This document shows positions 8,116 through 16,710 of a stretch of DNA of 64,000 nt, in pieces. Position 1 is the stretch's first letter; every line of letters begins with the position of its first letter. This DNA comes from CAYGWX01 sp964353855 [NCBI: uncultured bacterium] (GTDB lineage Bacteria > Edwardsbacteria > CAYGWX01), in the NCBI GenBank assembly GCA_964353855.1, contig CAYGWX010000005.1:7120-71119 (forward strand), read 5' to 3'. The notes under the pieces were generated by a model. It ran no database searches. It had not been told where the DNA came from and saw nothing but the letters and a program-made list of their open reading frames with translations. A program made the position numbers and the translations under genes.

Positions 8116-11100
8116 ATGACTTCCGAGACCGAAACCATCGGACTCCCCAGTGAGGAAAAGGACCTGGCCTCCCTGGTCGGCAAGCGGGTCATCGAGGATA
8201 TGCTCGCGGCCATCATCGGTTATCTGCCGACCCGGGCTGCCCTGTTCGATCCCCAGGGCCGGGCTCTCGTCGAGCTCTCTCCCTGTGACTATTGCCAGGC
8301 CCTGAAAGAACGGGACGGTTCCCCGGTGTGCACCGGGTTTTACTCGTCCTTCGTACAGGATACCGCACGGACCCAGACCCCACTGGAGCGGTCTTGCCCC
8401 GGAGGCTGCCTGATGCACTCCGAGCCCGTTCTGTTCGGCGGCCACACCCTGGGCGTCCTCCTGCTCCGTCTCTCGGCTCCCCCCACGGATCCGGCCGCGC
8501 TTGCGCCCATCGCCGATGCGTTCTCTCTTCCCAGTGAGGTTTTGCTCCAAAAGGCAGGCCGGGTCCCGAACTTCCCCGAGCCTCTCGTGCTGGCTGCCCG
8601 GGACCATCTCGCTCAAACCGCACGCTTAATCCCCGAACTCTACCGGGCTGTGCTGGCCGAACGCAAGGCGCGGGAACTGGCCGCCATCCAGGCCATCGTC
8701 GCCACGGTCAGCCAGGCCAAGGACGCCAAGAGCCTGGCCAAGCGCGCCATGGAGACGATCCTGGAGCTCCTGCATCTGGAGATCGGGGGCCTCGCTTTCT
8801 ACGATTCCCAAAAGGGCGAATTGGTCACCGCCGCGATCATCGGACTTCCCCCGGAGTTGGCGGTCCATTATGCCCGGATTTCCCTCAAGACGGGTTCCGG
8901 CATCGCAGCCCAGGTCGCCAAGACCCACCAGCCTATTTTGGTGACGGATGTCTCCCAGCCTTCCTTCACGGTGGGCAATTCCCAGGAAGTGATCAAGCAG
9001 CTCCGCATCTCCTCCCTGGTGATCATGCCGCTCCTCGTAGCCGGGGAGTTCGTCGGCGGCATCGAGGTCGCGGCCCAGGGCGAGCGGCGCTTTACCCAGG
9101 AAGATCTCGACCTCATTTCCTCGGTCGCCACTCCCCTCGGCGTGGGCCTGAGGCGCCTCCGCCTGCAAGAGGACCTCCAGACCCGGAACCAGGAACTCCT
9201 GGCTTTGAACTCCATCACGGCCAGCATCAGCCGCTCCCTGAACCTCGAGGCCATCCTCCACGATTCCCTGGACAACATCATCGAGCTCTTCCAGGCCCAG
9301 GGCGGGACGCTTTATCTCGTGGACGAGGCCGGGGAACGCCTCATCCTCTCCGCCTCCCGCAATGCGCCGGACTGGTACCTGACGATGGCCGGGACCCTCC
9401 CCTTCGGCGCGGGCCTCGGCGGTAAGACCGCCAAGGCGGGCGGCCCACCCCGCGTCGGGAACATGGCCGACCTCTACCAGGACTATCCCGACATCCTCCG
9501 CCGCATGGAGGAGACCTACGGCAAAGGGGGGGAGACCCTCTATGTCGCGGCTCCCCTGCTCTCCCGGGACCGCGTCCTCGGGGTCATGCATCTCGTGTTT
9601 CGCGGGCCCCGGGAGTTCCGCCCCGAGGAGCTCGGCCTTCTCGGCTCCATCGGGAACCAGATCGGCCCGGCCATCGAGAACGCCCGGCTTTACGAATCCG
9701 AGCACCGCCGCCGGGCCCAGCTCGCCGGGCTCTCCGAGATCGTCCGGGCCCTTTCCGCGGAGCACGATCTCGGGACCCTGCTCAAGATGATCGTGACCCG
9801 CGCCGCCGAGGTCATGCACGCCCAGGCCACCAGCCTGATGATGTGGGACGAGGAGGAAGAGCATCTCCTCATCCGGGCCAGCCAGGGCCTCAGCCCGAGA
9901 TACGCTTCCGAATACCGCATTCCCCGGGAACGGACCCTGAATCTGGAGACCTCCCCCGACGGAAGGTTCGTTCCGATCATTCTCGCTGAACTCGCCGAAC
10001 AGCCCTTTGGAAAAATGGAGTTTAACAGGGAAGAAGGCCTCTGTTCGTTATTGACCATCCCCCTCGCCGGGTCCAGGACCCCAATCCATCGGGGAAGGAG
10101 GGCCGGGCTCTCCGGGCTCCTGAACATCTACAGCAAGGGCGAGCCCCGGGAGTTCCGTCCCGAAGAGGTGGAGCTGGCCGCCATCTTCGCCGACCAGGCC
10201 GCCGTGGCCCTGGACAATGCCCGCCTCCTCGCCGAGCGCGAGCGTCGCATCGCCCAGCTCGGGGTCCTGAACCAGATCAGCCAGGCGATCAGCGCCACCC
10301 TGCGCTTCGACCAGCTTCTGGATTTGATCTACTGGCAGGTCAGCCGAGTCATGGATACGGCCAACTTCTACATCGCCCTGGCCTATCCGGAGAAGAACCT
10401 CCTGACCTTCGAATATTTCGTCGAGGACCGCAAGCGTTCGGAGCGCCAGAGCCGGCAGATGGCCAACGGCCTGACCGAACACATCCTGCGCAGCCGGAAA
10501 CCCTTGCTCATCTCCGGAAACATCGCCGCAGCCTGCCAGGACCTCGGGGTCGAGCTGATGGGTCGCCTGTCTCAATCTTATCTCGGGGTTCCGATGACGA
10601 TCGGCGAGACCATCATCGGGGTCATTGCGGTGCAGAGCTATACCCGTGAAGATGCTTACGGCACGGACGACCAGGAGCTCCTGGCCACCATCGCCCACCA
10701 GGCCGCCATCGCCGTGGAGAACGCCCGGCTCTACGAGTCCACGAGCCAGCGCATGAAGGAGATCGGCATCCTCTATCGCATCGCCCAGAGCCTCTCCACC
10801 TCCCTGGACCTGGACAGCCTGCTGGCGAGCTTCCTCGAGGTCCTGAACCAGGAGCTCGGATACCGCTGGGCCATCCTGCTCCTGGTGGACAGGGAGAAGA
10901 ATGAGCTGTTCATCCGGGCCTGCCCTCCGGATTATCCCCAGGAGGTCCAGGAGAAGGTCCGGTTCAAAATCGGGGCCGAGGGGATCTCGGGGCACGTGGC
11001 CCTGACCGGCGAGCCCGTGGTCCTTTCCGACGTCACCCGGGATCCGCGCTATGCCCCCGGACTGATCCAGGCGCGCTCCGAGATCGCGGTTCCGCTGAAG

Positions 11101-12846
11101 ATCGGGGGGGAGGTCATCGGAGTCCTGGACATCGAGGACCCGGCTCCCGGAGCCTTCGGGGACCGCGACCTCCGCCTGCTCACCTCCCTCGCCGCCCAGG
11201 TGGCCATCGCCATCGAGAACGCCCGGCTCTACCAGGCCACCTCGGAGCGCGCCAAGGAGCTGGCCATCCTCTACGATATCGGGCGCAACCTTACCCTGAA
11301 CCTGGACCTGGATAGTCTCCTGGACCAGATTTTAGGCGCCATGCAGGAATCCTTCGGCTACCTGAACTGCGCCATCCTGCTCCTGGACAGGGAGAAGAAC
11401 GAGCTCTTCATCAAGGCGGCCCGGGGATACACCGAGGAGGTCATCCGGAACCGCCGCATCCGGATCGGGGAGGAGGGCATCACCGGCTGGGTCGCGGCCC
11501 GCGGGGAGCCCCTGAACGTCCCCGATGTGAGTCGGAACGGGCGCTACGTCGAGGGGGTGGTCTCCAGCCGCTCCGAGCTGGCCGTGCCCCTGCGCATCGG
11601 CCAGGAGGTGATCGGGGTCCTGGACGTGGAGAGCCAGGAGGTCGCCGCCTTCCAGGAGAAGGACCTGCGCATGCTCACCTCCTTCGCCGCCCAGGCCGCC
11701 ATCGCCATCGAGAACGCCCGGCTCTACGCCAACCTCGAGGAGCGGGTCAAGGAGCTGGACATCCTCTCCCTGATCACCGGTCGGATCAACGCCGGTATCT
11801 CCATCTCCGAGACCCTGGAGACCGTCGTGGACGAGATCCGCAAGGTCATCCCCTACGATACCGCCATCCTCTACTTCTCCGATTCCGGGGGGACGACGCT
11901 TCACCCCCAGATCGTGCGGTTGGCCTCGTCGGAATTCCCCCAGGATTACATCGACCGGCTCCGCACCTTTCCCGTGCCTTTCGGCAAGGGCCTGGTCGGG
12001 TGGTCGGCCCAGGAGAAGGAGCCCTTGAACTGCCCCAACGTCCTCCAGGACCCCCGGCGCCTTGACCTTCCCGAGACGCCCGCTCTTCTCTCGGTCCTGG
12101 CCGTTCCCTTCGTCGTGGAGCAGAAGACCATCGGGGCCCTGGCCCTGTCCCAGCTCGGAGAGCGGCGGTTCGCTTCCTCCGATCTCCGGCTCCTTCGGGT
12201 CCTGGCCGACGATTGCGCCATCGCCATCCACAAGGCCCGGCTCTTCGACGAGACCCAGCGTCTGGCCATCCTGGACGGCCTCACCGGCCTGGCCAACAGC
12301 CGGCACTTCTACAACGAGCTCAAGAAGGAGATGGAGCGCGCCGAGCGCTACAGCAAGCCTGTGTCCCTCATCCTCTTCGACATCGATGACTTCAAGAAGG
12401 TCAACGATTCCCTGGGCCACCAGGTCGGGGACAACCTGCTCCGCGAGATGGCTCAGATCCTGCCCACCCTCACGCGCAAGAGCGACCTCCTGGCCCGCTA
12501 CGGCGGGGAGGAGTTCGCCGTGTTGCTGCCCGAGACCAGCCGGGAGCACGCCCTGGCCACAGCCGAGCGCATCCGGGCCAAGGTGGAGGGCCATGTCTAC
12601 CCCGGCGTGGACCTTCCCCGGGGCCGGATGACGATCAGCCTGGGAGTCGCCACCTATCCCTACGATGCGGCCACCCACCGGGATTTCGTCCGCGCCGCGG
12701 ACATCGCCCTGTACGCCGCCAAGCGGGCCGGAAAGAACCGGGTCTTCTCCTATGAGACCTTGAGCCTCAAGCAGTCCCCCGCCCCCGGCGGGGCCGGGGG
12801 GGAGCCTGACACCGGCTACGAGTTCCGCGGCTCCCCGCCTGAATGA
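8116..12846 (+). CDS. PocR-7xGAF-GGDEF sensory diguanylate cyclase
   Basis: A 1576-residue soluble protein. Residues 1-170 look like a PocR-type sensory domain with a cysteine cluster (C57, C60, C72, C94, C98). Seven GAF domains follow at about 181-350, 364-530, 535-710, 712-877, 881-1042, 1045-1209 and 1213-1382; several end in a conserved AIENARLY-type helix. A GGDEF domain (about 1384-1547) carries an intact GGEEF active site near 1464 and an RxxD inhibitory site (RKSD) five residues before it, so c-di-GMP synthesis with product inhibition is expected. GAF5 and GAF6 are strikingly alike (LLxDREKNEL in both), which suggests recent duplication. No membrane span or EAL domain is seen. The nearby pilT genes make control of type IV pili a reasonable inference. 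Confidence 0.9.
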   Translation: MTSETETIGLPSEEKDLASLVGKRVIEDMLAAIIGYLPTRAALFDPQGRALVELSPCDYCQALKERDGSPVCTGFYSSFVQDTARTQTPLERSCPGGCLMHSEPVLFGGHTLGVLLLRLSAPPTDPAALAPIADAFSLPSEVLLQKAGRVPNFPEPLVLAARDHLAQTARLIPELYRAVLAERKARELAAIQAIVATVSQAKDAKSLAKRAMETILELLHLEIGGLAFYDSQKGELVTAAIIGLPPELAVHYARISLKTGSGIAAQVAKTHQPILVTDVSQPSFTVGNSQEVIKQLRISSLVIMPLLVAGEFVGGIEVAAQGERRFTQEDLDLISSVATPLGVGLRRLRLQEDLQTRNQELLALNSITASISRSLNLEAILHDSLDNIIELFQAQGGTLYLVDEAGERLILSASRNAPDWYLTMAGTLPFGAGLGGKTAKAGGPPRVGNMADLYQDYPDILRRMEETYGKGGETLYVAAPLLSRDRVLGVMHLVFRGPREFRPEELGLLGSIGNQIGPAIENARLYESEHRRRAQLAGLSEIVRALSAEHDLGTLLKMIVTRAAEVMHAQATSLMMWDEEEEHLLIRASQGLSPRYASEYRIPRERTLNLETSPDGRFVPIILAELAEQPFGKMEFNREEGLCSLLTIPLAGSRTPIHRGRRAGLSGLLNIYSKGEPREFRPEEVELAAIFADQAAVALDNARLLAERERRIAQLGVLNQISQAISATLRFDQLLDLIYWQVSRVMDTANFYIALAYPEKNLLTFEYFVEDRKRSERQSRQMANGLTEHILRSRKPLLISGNIAAACQDLGVELMGRLSQSYLGVPMTIGETIIGVIAVQSYTREDAYGTDDQELLATIAHQAAIAVENARLYESTSQRMKEIGILYRIAQSLSTSLDLDSLLASFLEVLNQELGYRWAILLLVDREKNELFIRACPPDYPQEVQEKVRFKIGAEGISGHVALTGEPVVLSDVTRDPRYAPGLIQARSEIAVPLKIGGEVIGVLDIEDPAPGAFGDRDLRLLTSLAAQVAIAIENARLYQATSERAKELAILYDIGRNLTLNLDLDSLLDQILGAMQESFGYLNCAILLLDREKNELFIKAARGYTEEVIRNRRIRIGEEGITGWVAARGEPLNVPDVSRNGRYVEGVVSSRSELAVPLRIGQEVIGVLDVESQEVAAFQEKDLRMLTSFAAQAAIAIENARLYANLEERVKELDILSLITGRINAGISISETLETVVDEIRKVIPYDTAILYFSDSGGTTLHPQIVRLASSEFPQDYIDRLRTFPVPFGKGLVGWSAQEKEPLNCPNVLQDPRRLDLPETPALLSVLAVPFVVEQKTIGALALSQLGERRFASSDLRLLRVLADDCAIAIHKARLFDETQRLAILDGLTGLANSRHFYNELKKEMERAERYSKPVSLILFDIDDFKKVNDSLGHQVGDNLLREMAQILPTLTRKSDLLARYGGEEFAVLLPETSREHALATAERIRAKVEGHVYPGVDLPRGRMTISLGVATYPYDAATHRDFVRAADIALYAAKRAGKNRVFSYETLSLKQSPAPGGAGGEPDTGYEFRGSPPE

Positions 12847-12896
12847 CATGTGAAAGGCCTTAACCCATTGTCCCAACTACGCTTGGGCATTAAAAC

Positions 12897-13106
12897 CACT
12901 CCCTGGAGTGGAGCTTCCACTCACCTGAGTGAAGCCGCCACTCACCTGAGTGAAGCCGTCGCTCCCCTGAGTGAAACCACCACTCACCTGAGTGAAGCCG
13001 CTACTCACCCCAGTGAAGCCGCCACTCACCTGAGTGAAGCCGTCACTCCCCGGAGCGGAGCCGTCACTCTTAGGAGTGGAGACATCACTCCCCCTGGTAT
13101 CGGGGG
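12897..13106. repeat. 21-bp tandem array of palindromic units
   Basis: Nine full units of exactly 21 bp run from 12897 to 13085, and a tenth degenerate unit ends at 13106. Each unit opens with a 14-bp palindrome, typically CACTCACCTGAGTG, followed by a GAAGCCGC-like linker. The palindrome is kept while its sequence changes: unit 1 has arms CACTCC/GGAGTG and units 2-3 have CACTCA/TGAGTG, a compensating double change. There are no unique spacers, so it is not a CRISPR. It occupies most of the 315-bp gap between the GGDEF gene and the pilT promoter. A translatable frame crosses it (12850-13134, a THLSEAA-like heptad) but lacks a ribosome site. Confidence 0.9.
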
Positions 13107-13116
13107 GACCACCCCC

Positions 13117-13146
13117 TTGACCCTGAGGCCCTAAATCTGGTAAACT
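13117..13146 (+). promoter_or_regulatory. Sigma70-like promoter for pilT1
   Basis: TTGACC (13117-13122), an 18-bp spacer and TAAACT (13141-13146). The ATG is 15 bases beyond the -10, predicting a very short leader without a Shine-Dalgarno sequence. The -10 hexamer is the same as in the promoter at 7955-7984. It lies 11 bp after the palindromic array, so bound protein could act on it. Confidence 0.55.
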
Positions 13147-13161
13147 CTTAGCTAAATTACG

Positions 13162-14304
13162 ATGCCCGAAAACGACTTCACCCACGAATACGGCGAAGCG
13201 CCCCTGGTTTCGCTCGAGGCCCTGCCCATCGACCAGCTCCTCGAGGAGCTGGTCCTGCGCAACGCCTCGGACATCCACCTCCGGGTGGGCGAGCCCCCGG
13301 CCTACCGGGTGTTCGGCGAGCTCACCCGCTCCGAGCTGACCCCCCTCTCCGCCGACGAGCTCAAGAAGCTCCTCTACGCCGTGATGAACGAGGAGCGGCG
13401 CGAGCGCTTCGAGCGCACCTGCGAGCTGGACATGTCCTACGCCATCCAGGGCGTGGCCCGCTTCCGCATCTCGGTCTTCCGCCAGCGCGGGGAGATCGGC
13501 GCCGTGCTCCGGGTCATCCCGCTCAAGCTCAAGTCCATCGACGACTGGGGCCTGCCCCAGATCATCAAGCAGTTCGCCACCCTGCCCAGAGGGCTCATCC
13601 TGGTCACCGGGCCCACCGGCTCCGGCAAATCCACCACCCTCTCCGCCATGGTGGACTACATCAACGAGTCCCGCCGGAGCCACATCATCACCATCGAGGA
13701 CCCCCTGGAGTACGTGCACCACGACAAGCAGTCCGTGGTGGAGCAGCGCGAGATCGGGGTGGATACCCGTTCCTTCGCCTCGGCCCTGGCCCACGTCATG
13801 CGCCAGAATCCGGACGTCATCATGGTCGGCGAGCTCCGCGACCATGAGACCATGTCCCTGGCCATGTCCGCGGCCGAGACCGGGCATCTCGTCCTCTCCA
13901 CCCTGCACACCATGGACGCCTCCCAGACCGTGGGCCGGATCATCGACGCCTTCTCCCCTGAGGAGCAGACCCAGGTGAGGCTCCAGCTCTCCACCGTGCT
14001 CCAGGGCGTGGTCTCCCAGACCCTGCTCCGTCGGACCGACGGCCCGGGCCTGGTGGCCGCCTTCGAGATCATGACCTGTACCGGGGCCATCAAGAGCCTC
14101 ATCCGCGAGGGCAAGACCCCGCAGATATATTCCCTGATCCAGACCGGCAGCCGTTACGGCATGCAGACCCTGGACCAGTCTTTGAAGGAGCTTCTGTTCA
14201 AGGGCATCGTCTCGGCCGAGGATGCCCTGGCCCGCTCGGCCAACCCCCAGGAGTTCGAGGGCGCCATCAATGCCCTCCAGCCCCCCCGGGGCCCGGGGGG
14301 CTGA
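13162..14304 (+). CDS. pilT: PilT family type IV pilus twitching ATPase
   Basis: A 380-residue hexameric retraction-type ATPase. The N-terminal PAS-like domain (about residues 10-110, LRNASDIHLRVGEPPAYRV) is followed by the RecA-like core: Walker A GPTGSGKST near 150, Asp box IITIEDPLEYV, Walker B-region DVIMVGELRDHETM and His box GHLVLSTLHTMDA. PilT depolymerises pilin at the inner membrane during twitching. The protein is slightly longer than typical PilT because of an N-terminal extension of about 20 residues. A second pilT lies at 14803-15873, with hicAB between; the pilus structural genes are outside the window. The ATG start fits the close promoter. Confidence 0.92.
   Translation: MPENDFTHEYGEAPLVSLEALPIDQLLEELVLRNASDIHLRVGEPPAYRVFGELTRSELTPLSADELKKLLYAVMNEERRERFERTCELDMSYAIQGVARFRISVFRQRGEIGAVLRVIPLKLKSIDDWGLPQIIKQFATLPRGLILVTGPTGSGKSTTLSAMVDYINESRRSHIITIEDPLEYVHHDKQSVVEQREIGVDTRSFASALAHVMRQNPDVIMVGELRDHETMSLAMSAAETGHLVLSTLHTMDASQTVGRIIDAFSPEEQTQVRLQLSTVLQGVVSQTLLRRTDGPGLVAAFEIMTCTGAIKSLIREGKTPQIYSLIQTGSRYGMQTLDQSLKELLFKGIVSAEDALARSANPQEFEGAINALQPPRGPGG
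14279..14302. repeat. GC-only near-palindrome over the pilT1 stop codon
   Basis: An almost perfect 24-bp palindrome of C and G runs spans the last codons and first base region of the pilT1 stop. It should form a very stable RNA hairpin but has no T-run. It may separate pilT1 from hicAB by attenuation or protect the 3' end of the mRNA. Confidence 0.5.
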
Positions 14305-14309
14305 CGGGC

Positions 14310-14504
14310 TTGAAGGTTCGTGATATGATCAAGAGGATCGAGACGGATGGCTGGTTTTTAATAGCCACGAAAGGCAGCCACCGCCAATACAAGCATCCCA
14401 CGAAACTGGGACGGGTAACCATTGCCGGCCAGCCTAACCATGACTTGGCCGCCGGAACCTTGAACAGTATCCTGAAGCAGGCCCGACTGAAGGAGTTGAA
14501 CTAG
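14310..14504 (+). CDS. hicA: HicA-type mRNA interferase toxin
   Basis: A 64-residue protein with the HicA/YcfA fold signature: MIKRIETDGWFLIATKGSH followed by RQYKHPTKLGRVTIAGQPN, including the catalytic histidine in KGSHRQYKHP. HicA toxins cleave mRNA independently of ribosomes and are neutralised by HicB, encoded 2 bp downstream. The TTG start at 14310 lies 5 bp after the pilT1 stop; ATG at 14325 would give a 59-residue version and cannot be excluded. The module interrupts two related pilT genes and probably arrived by transfer. Confidence 0.85.
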   Translation: MKVRDMIKRIETDGWFLIATKGSHRQYKHPTKLGRVTIAGQPNHDLAAGTLNSILKQARLKELN

Positions 14505-14506
14505 CA

Positions 14507-14719
14507 ATGCACCGCTTCCTTATCGTCATCGAAAGGGCCGACGGGAACTATTCGGCCTATTCTCCGGATCTTCCGGGGTGCGCGGCCACCGGCGCGACCC
14601 GCGAAGAGGCCGAACGGAACATGCACGAGGCCATCGAGATGCACGTTCGGGGGCTTGAGGAGGACAAGCTTCCTGTGCCCGAGTCCAATTCCTTCGCCGA
14701 ATACTTAGCCATACCATAA
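14507..14719 (+). CDS. hicB: HicB-type antitoxin
   Basis: A 70-residue protein with the degenerate RNase H-like HicB fold: FLIVIERADGNYSAYSPDLP, GCAATGATREEAERNM and AIEMHVRGLEEDKLPVP. HicB binds and neutralises HicA. This is the short form without an obvious C-terminal DNA-binding domain, so autoregulation, if present, would need another factor. The ATG start lies 2 bp after the hicA TAG. The 83 bp to pilT2 contain CCGTCTAAC-like short repeats and no clear promoter. Confidence 0.87.
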   Translation: MHRFLIVIERADGNYSAYSPDLPGCAATGATREEAERNMHEAIEMHVRGLEEDKLPVPESNSFAEYLAIP

Positions 14720-14802
14720 GGGCAGCTAACCAACGAACCGATGTTTCCGTCCACCCGTCTAAGCGTTCAACCGTCTAACTTTTGCAGGGTGGGTTGATCC
14801 CC

Positions 14803-15873
14803 ATGCAGATGCTGGACCTGCTCTACGCCACCTTCACCAAGAACGCCTCCGACCTCGTCCTGAAGGCCGGCAGCCCGCCCCTGGTCCGCATCCAGGGCGA
14901 GCTCATCCCCCTGGCCTATCCGCCCCTCACCGCGGACGAGACCCGCGCCCTGGTCCTCTCCATCCTCACCCGGGTCCAGGTGGAGAAGCTGGAGCGGGAC
15001 CTCGAGCTGGACATCGCCACCAGCCTGTCCAACCTCGCCCGCTTCCGGGTGAACGTCTTCCACCAGCAGGGAACCCTGGCCATGGTCGCCCGGGTGGTGA
15101 GGAGCAAGATCCCCAGCCTGGATGACCTCGGCCTCCCGCTCGCGGCCAAGGCCCTGGCCTTGAAATCCAGGGGCCTGGTCCTGGTGACCGGCCCGGCCGG
15201 GTGCGGCAAGTCCACGACCCTGGCGGCGCTCTTAGAGTTCCGCAACCAGACCCTGCCCTGCCACATCATGACCATCGAGGACCCCATCGAGTTCGTCTAC
15301 CTGGGCAAGAAGGCCCTGGTCAACCAGCGCGAGATCGGGGTGGACACCCTCTCCTACGCCGAGGCCCTGCGCAGTGTCCTGCGCCAGGACCCGGACGCCA
15401 TCATGGTCGGGGAGCTCCGCGACCGCGAGACCCTGGGCATGGCCCTGACCGCGGCCGAGACCGGGCATCTGGTCCTCTCCACGATGCACACCTCCTCGGC
15501 CGTGGAGACGATCGACCGCATGGTCGGCATCTTCCCGGCCCACCAGGAATCCCAGGTCCGCCTGCAGATCTCGGTGAACCTGGGCGGCATCATCTGTCAG
15601 CAGCTCCTCGCCCGGGCGGACGGCAAGGGCCGGCTCCCGGCCTATGAGATCCTGCTGGTCAACGCCGCCGTGCGTTCCCTGATCCGCGAGGGCAAGACGG
15701 CCCAGCTCCCCTCCGCCATCCAGACCGGGGCCAGGCTGGGCATGTCCACGATGAACGCCTACCTCGCCGAGCTCGTCAAGCGGGGCGTGGTGACCCTCGA
15801 GGAGGCCATGAAGAAGACCGAGACCCCGGAGGAGCTGAAGGGGATGGCCGGAAGCAAGCCTTCGGCTTCCTAA
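14803..15873 (+). CDS. PilT/PilU-like type IV pilus ATPase (second paralogue)
   Basis: A 356-residue secretion ATPase. The N-terminal domain starts MQMLDLLYATFTKNASDL; the core has Walker A GPAGCGKST near residue 130, Asp box IMTIEDPIEFV, DAIMVGELRDRETL and His box GHLVLSTMHTSSA. It differs from pilT1 across its length and ends LVKRGVVTLEEAMKKTETP. ATG 14803 is preferred over an in-frame TTG at 14782 because GGGTGG lies upstream of it and the protein then matches family length. It may act as a PilU-like partner of PilT1. Its 3' end and terminator recur 0.8 kb downstream, flanking a toxin-antitoxin module. Confidence 0.9.
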   Translation: MQMLDLLYATFTKNASDLVLKAGSPPLVRIQGELIPLAYPPLTADETRALVLSILTRVQVEKLERDLELDIATSLSNLARFRVNVFHQQGTLAMVARVVRSKIPSLDDLGLPLAAKALALKSRGLVLVTGPAGCGKSTTLAALLEFRNQTLPCHIMTIEDPIEFVYLGKKALVNQREIGVDTLSYAEALRSVLRQDPDAIMVGELRDRETLGMALTAAETGHLVLSTMHTSSAVETIDRMVGIFPAHQESQVRLQISVNLGGIICQQLLARADGKGRLPAYEILLVNAAVRSLIREGKTAQLPSAIQTGARLGMSTMNAYLAELVKRGVVTLEEAMKKTETPEELKGMAGSKPSAS

Positions 15874-15899
15874 AGAAAAGGATAATCCGCCAAAAGAAG

Positions 15900-15925
15900 A
15901 GGGCCGCCCAATGGGCGGCCCTTTA
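15900..15925 (+). terminator. Rho-independent terminator after pilT2
   Basis: Perfect 10-bp GC-rich stem (15900-15909 with 15913-15922), 3-nt loop and a short T-run, 27 bp after the pilT2 stop. The symmetrical hairpin may also terminate the minus-strand toxin-antitoxin transcript. A related hairpin lies at 16711-16736. Confidence 0.8.
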
Positions 15926-15952
15926 ATTGCGGGGTGGGCTCAAGGTCTATTT

Positions 15953-16189
15953 TCAGGAGCTGCGTTTCCGGGGTCCGAGGCCGTGCTTCGCTCGCCCGGA
16001 CAGTCGCCGTTTGATCTCGGCCAACCCGATCGTCGCGGCCTTGCCTTCCCTTTCCTTGGCCTGGCGCAGACAGCGCAGGTCCTCGTAATCCTCCAGCTCC
16101 TCCCGGAGCCTTAGGAATTGAGCATAGGGAAGAACGGCAAAGGCCTTTCTCCCGTTTTTTTCGATGATCTGGGCTTCCATATGGCTCAT
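15953..16189 (-). CDS. Phd/YefM-like antitoxin
   Basis: A 78-residue protein beginning MSHMEAQIIEKNGRKAFAVL with PYAQFLRLREELEDYEDL, the pattern of Phd/YefM or RelB-like antitoxins: a small DNA-binding N-terminus and a charged toxin-wrapping C-terminus. It ends in a basic tail (RAKHGLGPRKRSS). ATG 16187-16189 has GGAG five bases upstream and lies 9 bp after the toxin stop, so the order is toxin first, as in HigBA-type modules. Confidence 0.75.
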   Translation of the reverse strand: MSHMEAQIIEKNGRKAFAVLPYAQFLRLREELEDYEDLRCLRQAKEREGKAATIGLAEIKRRLSGRAKHGLGPRKRSS

Positions 16190-16198
16190 GGCTTCTCC

Positions 16199-16447
16199 CT
16201 ATCGGTAGGCTTCTCTGCGGTGGCGGATGCGATAGACGATGATCGTTCTCCCGTCCACTTCGAACAGCACGCGGTATGCGCCGACTCGCATGCGGTATTC
16301 CGGAGTGAAGTTCGTGAGGTGCTTCACGTCTCCCCGCAGGTCTTTTAGCATGGTTTCGATCTTTTCCAGGATACGGCTCTGCGCCCGGGTCGAAAGACGC
16401 TCCAGATCCTTGACGGCTCCGGGCTTGAACCGGACCTCGTAGGCCAT
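16199..16447 (-). CDS. RelE/ParE-type toxin
   Basis: An 82-residue RelE/ParE superfamily protein: YEVRFKPGAVKDLERLS at the start, then ILEKIETMLKDLRGDVKHL and MRVGAYRVLFEVDGRTIIVYRIRHRREAYR, the classical C-terminal strand pair with basic catalytic residues. RelE proteins cut mRNA on the ribosome, whereas ParE proteins poison gyrase; the Arg/Tyr-rich end favours RelE. It is paired with the antitoxin at 15953-16189. The module lies between two copies of the pilT2 3' end. Confidence 0.85.
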   Translation of the reverse strand: MAYEVRFKPGAVKDLERLSTRAQSRILEKIETMLKDLRGDVKHLTNFTPEYRMRVGAYRVLFEVDGRTIIVYRIRHRREAYR

Positions 16448-16510
16448 GTCTTCCCCGTATTATGGGATGGGTTCTGTTGCCGGGCTGACCGCGGACATCA
16501 TCTTGCTCGT

Positions 16511-16535
16511 CATCCTGAACTTGGTTCAGGATCTC
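16511..16535. repeat. Interspersed palindromic repeat, type A
   Basis: CATCCTGAACTTGGTTCAGG plus ATCTC forms a hairpin (CCTGAAC/GTTCAGG). A close relative occurs at 16861-16887. Such short palindromes recur between genes in many environmental genomes. Confidence 0.6.
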
Positions 16536-16611
16536 GTCGTTTCTTATCTCACCTAAGAGGATTATACTCGAAACCGGGCTGAAAATCAAGGGGCTCCCCA
16601 AAAAGGAGGCG

Positions 16612-16677
16612 ATGAAGAAGACCGAGACCCCGGAGGAGCTGAAGGGGATGGCTGGCACCCATCCCGCGCCCTCATAG
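16612..16677 (+). pseudogene. Remnant copy of the pilT2 3' end
   Basis: Positions 16612-16655 match 15808-15851 in pilT2 at 43 of 44 bases (encoding MKKTETPEELKGMAG). The frame continues to an in-frame TAG at 16675-16677 and is followed by a copy of the pilT2 terminator. No start codon or upstream pilT sequence remains. Together with the original copy it forms direct repeats around the toxin-antitoxin module. Confidence 0.85.
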
Positions 16678-16710
16678 CCGCCCCCCGGCGCAATCTAAGG
16701 ATAAAGTAAA

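Noticed and set aside
12897-13106. CRISPR array
   Set aside because: The units are contiguous with no unique spacers, and no cas gene is present; the same holds for all the 11-bp arrays.
12850-13134. A 94-codon frame through the 21-bp array encoding a THLSEAA-like heptad repeat
   Set aside because: No ribosome site, and any 21-bp repeat keeps a frame open on both strands; the palindrome covariation is better explained at DNA or RNA level.
14745-14780. Short CCGTCTAAC/GTTCAACC motifs, also near 17150-17195
   Set aside because: They are brief and irregular; the second set lies inside a coding region, so no repeat family could be supported.
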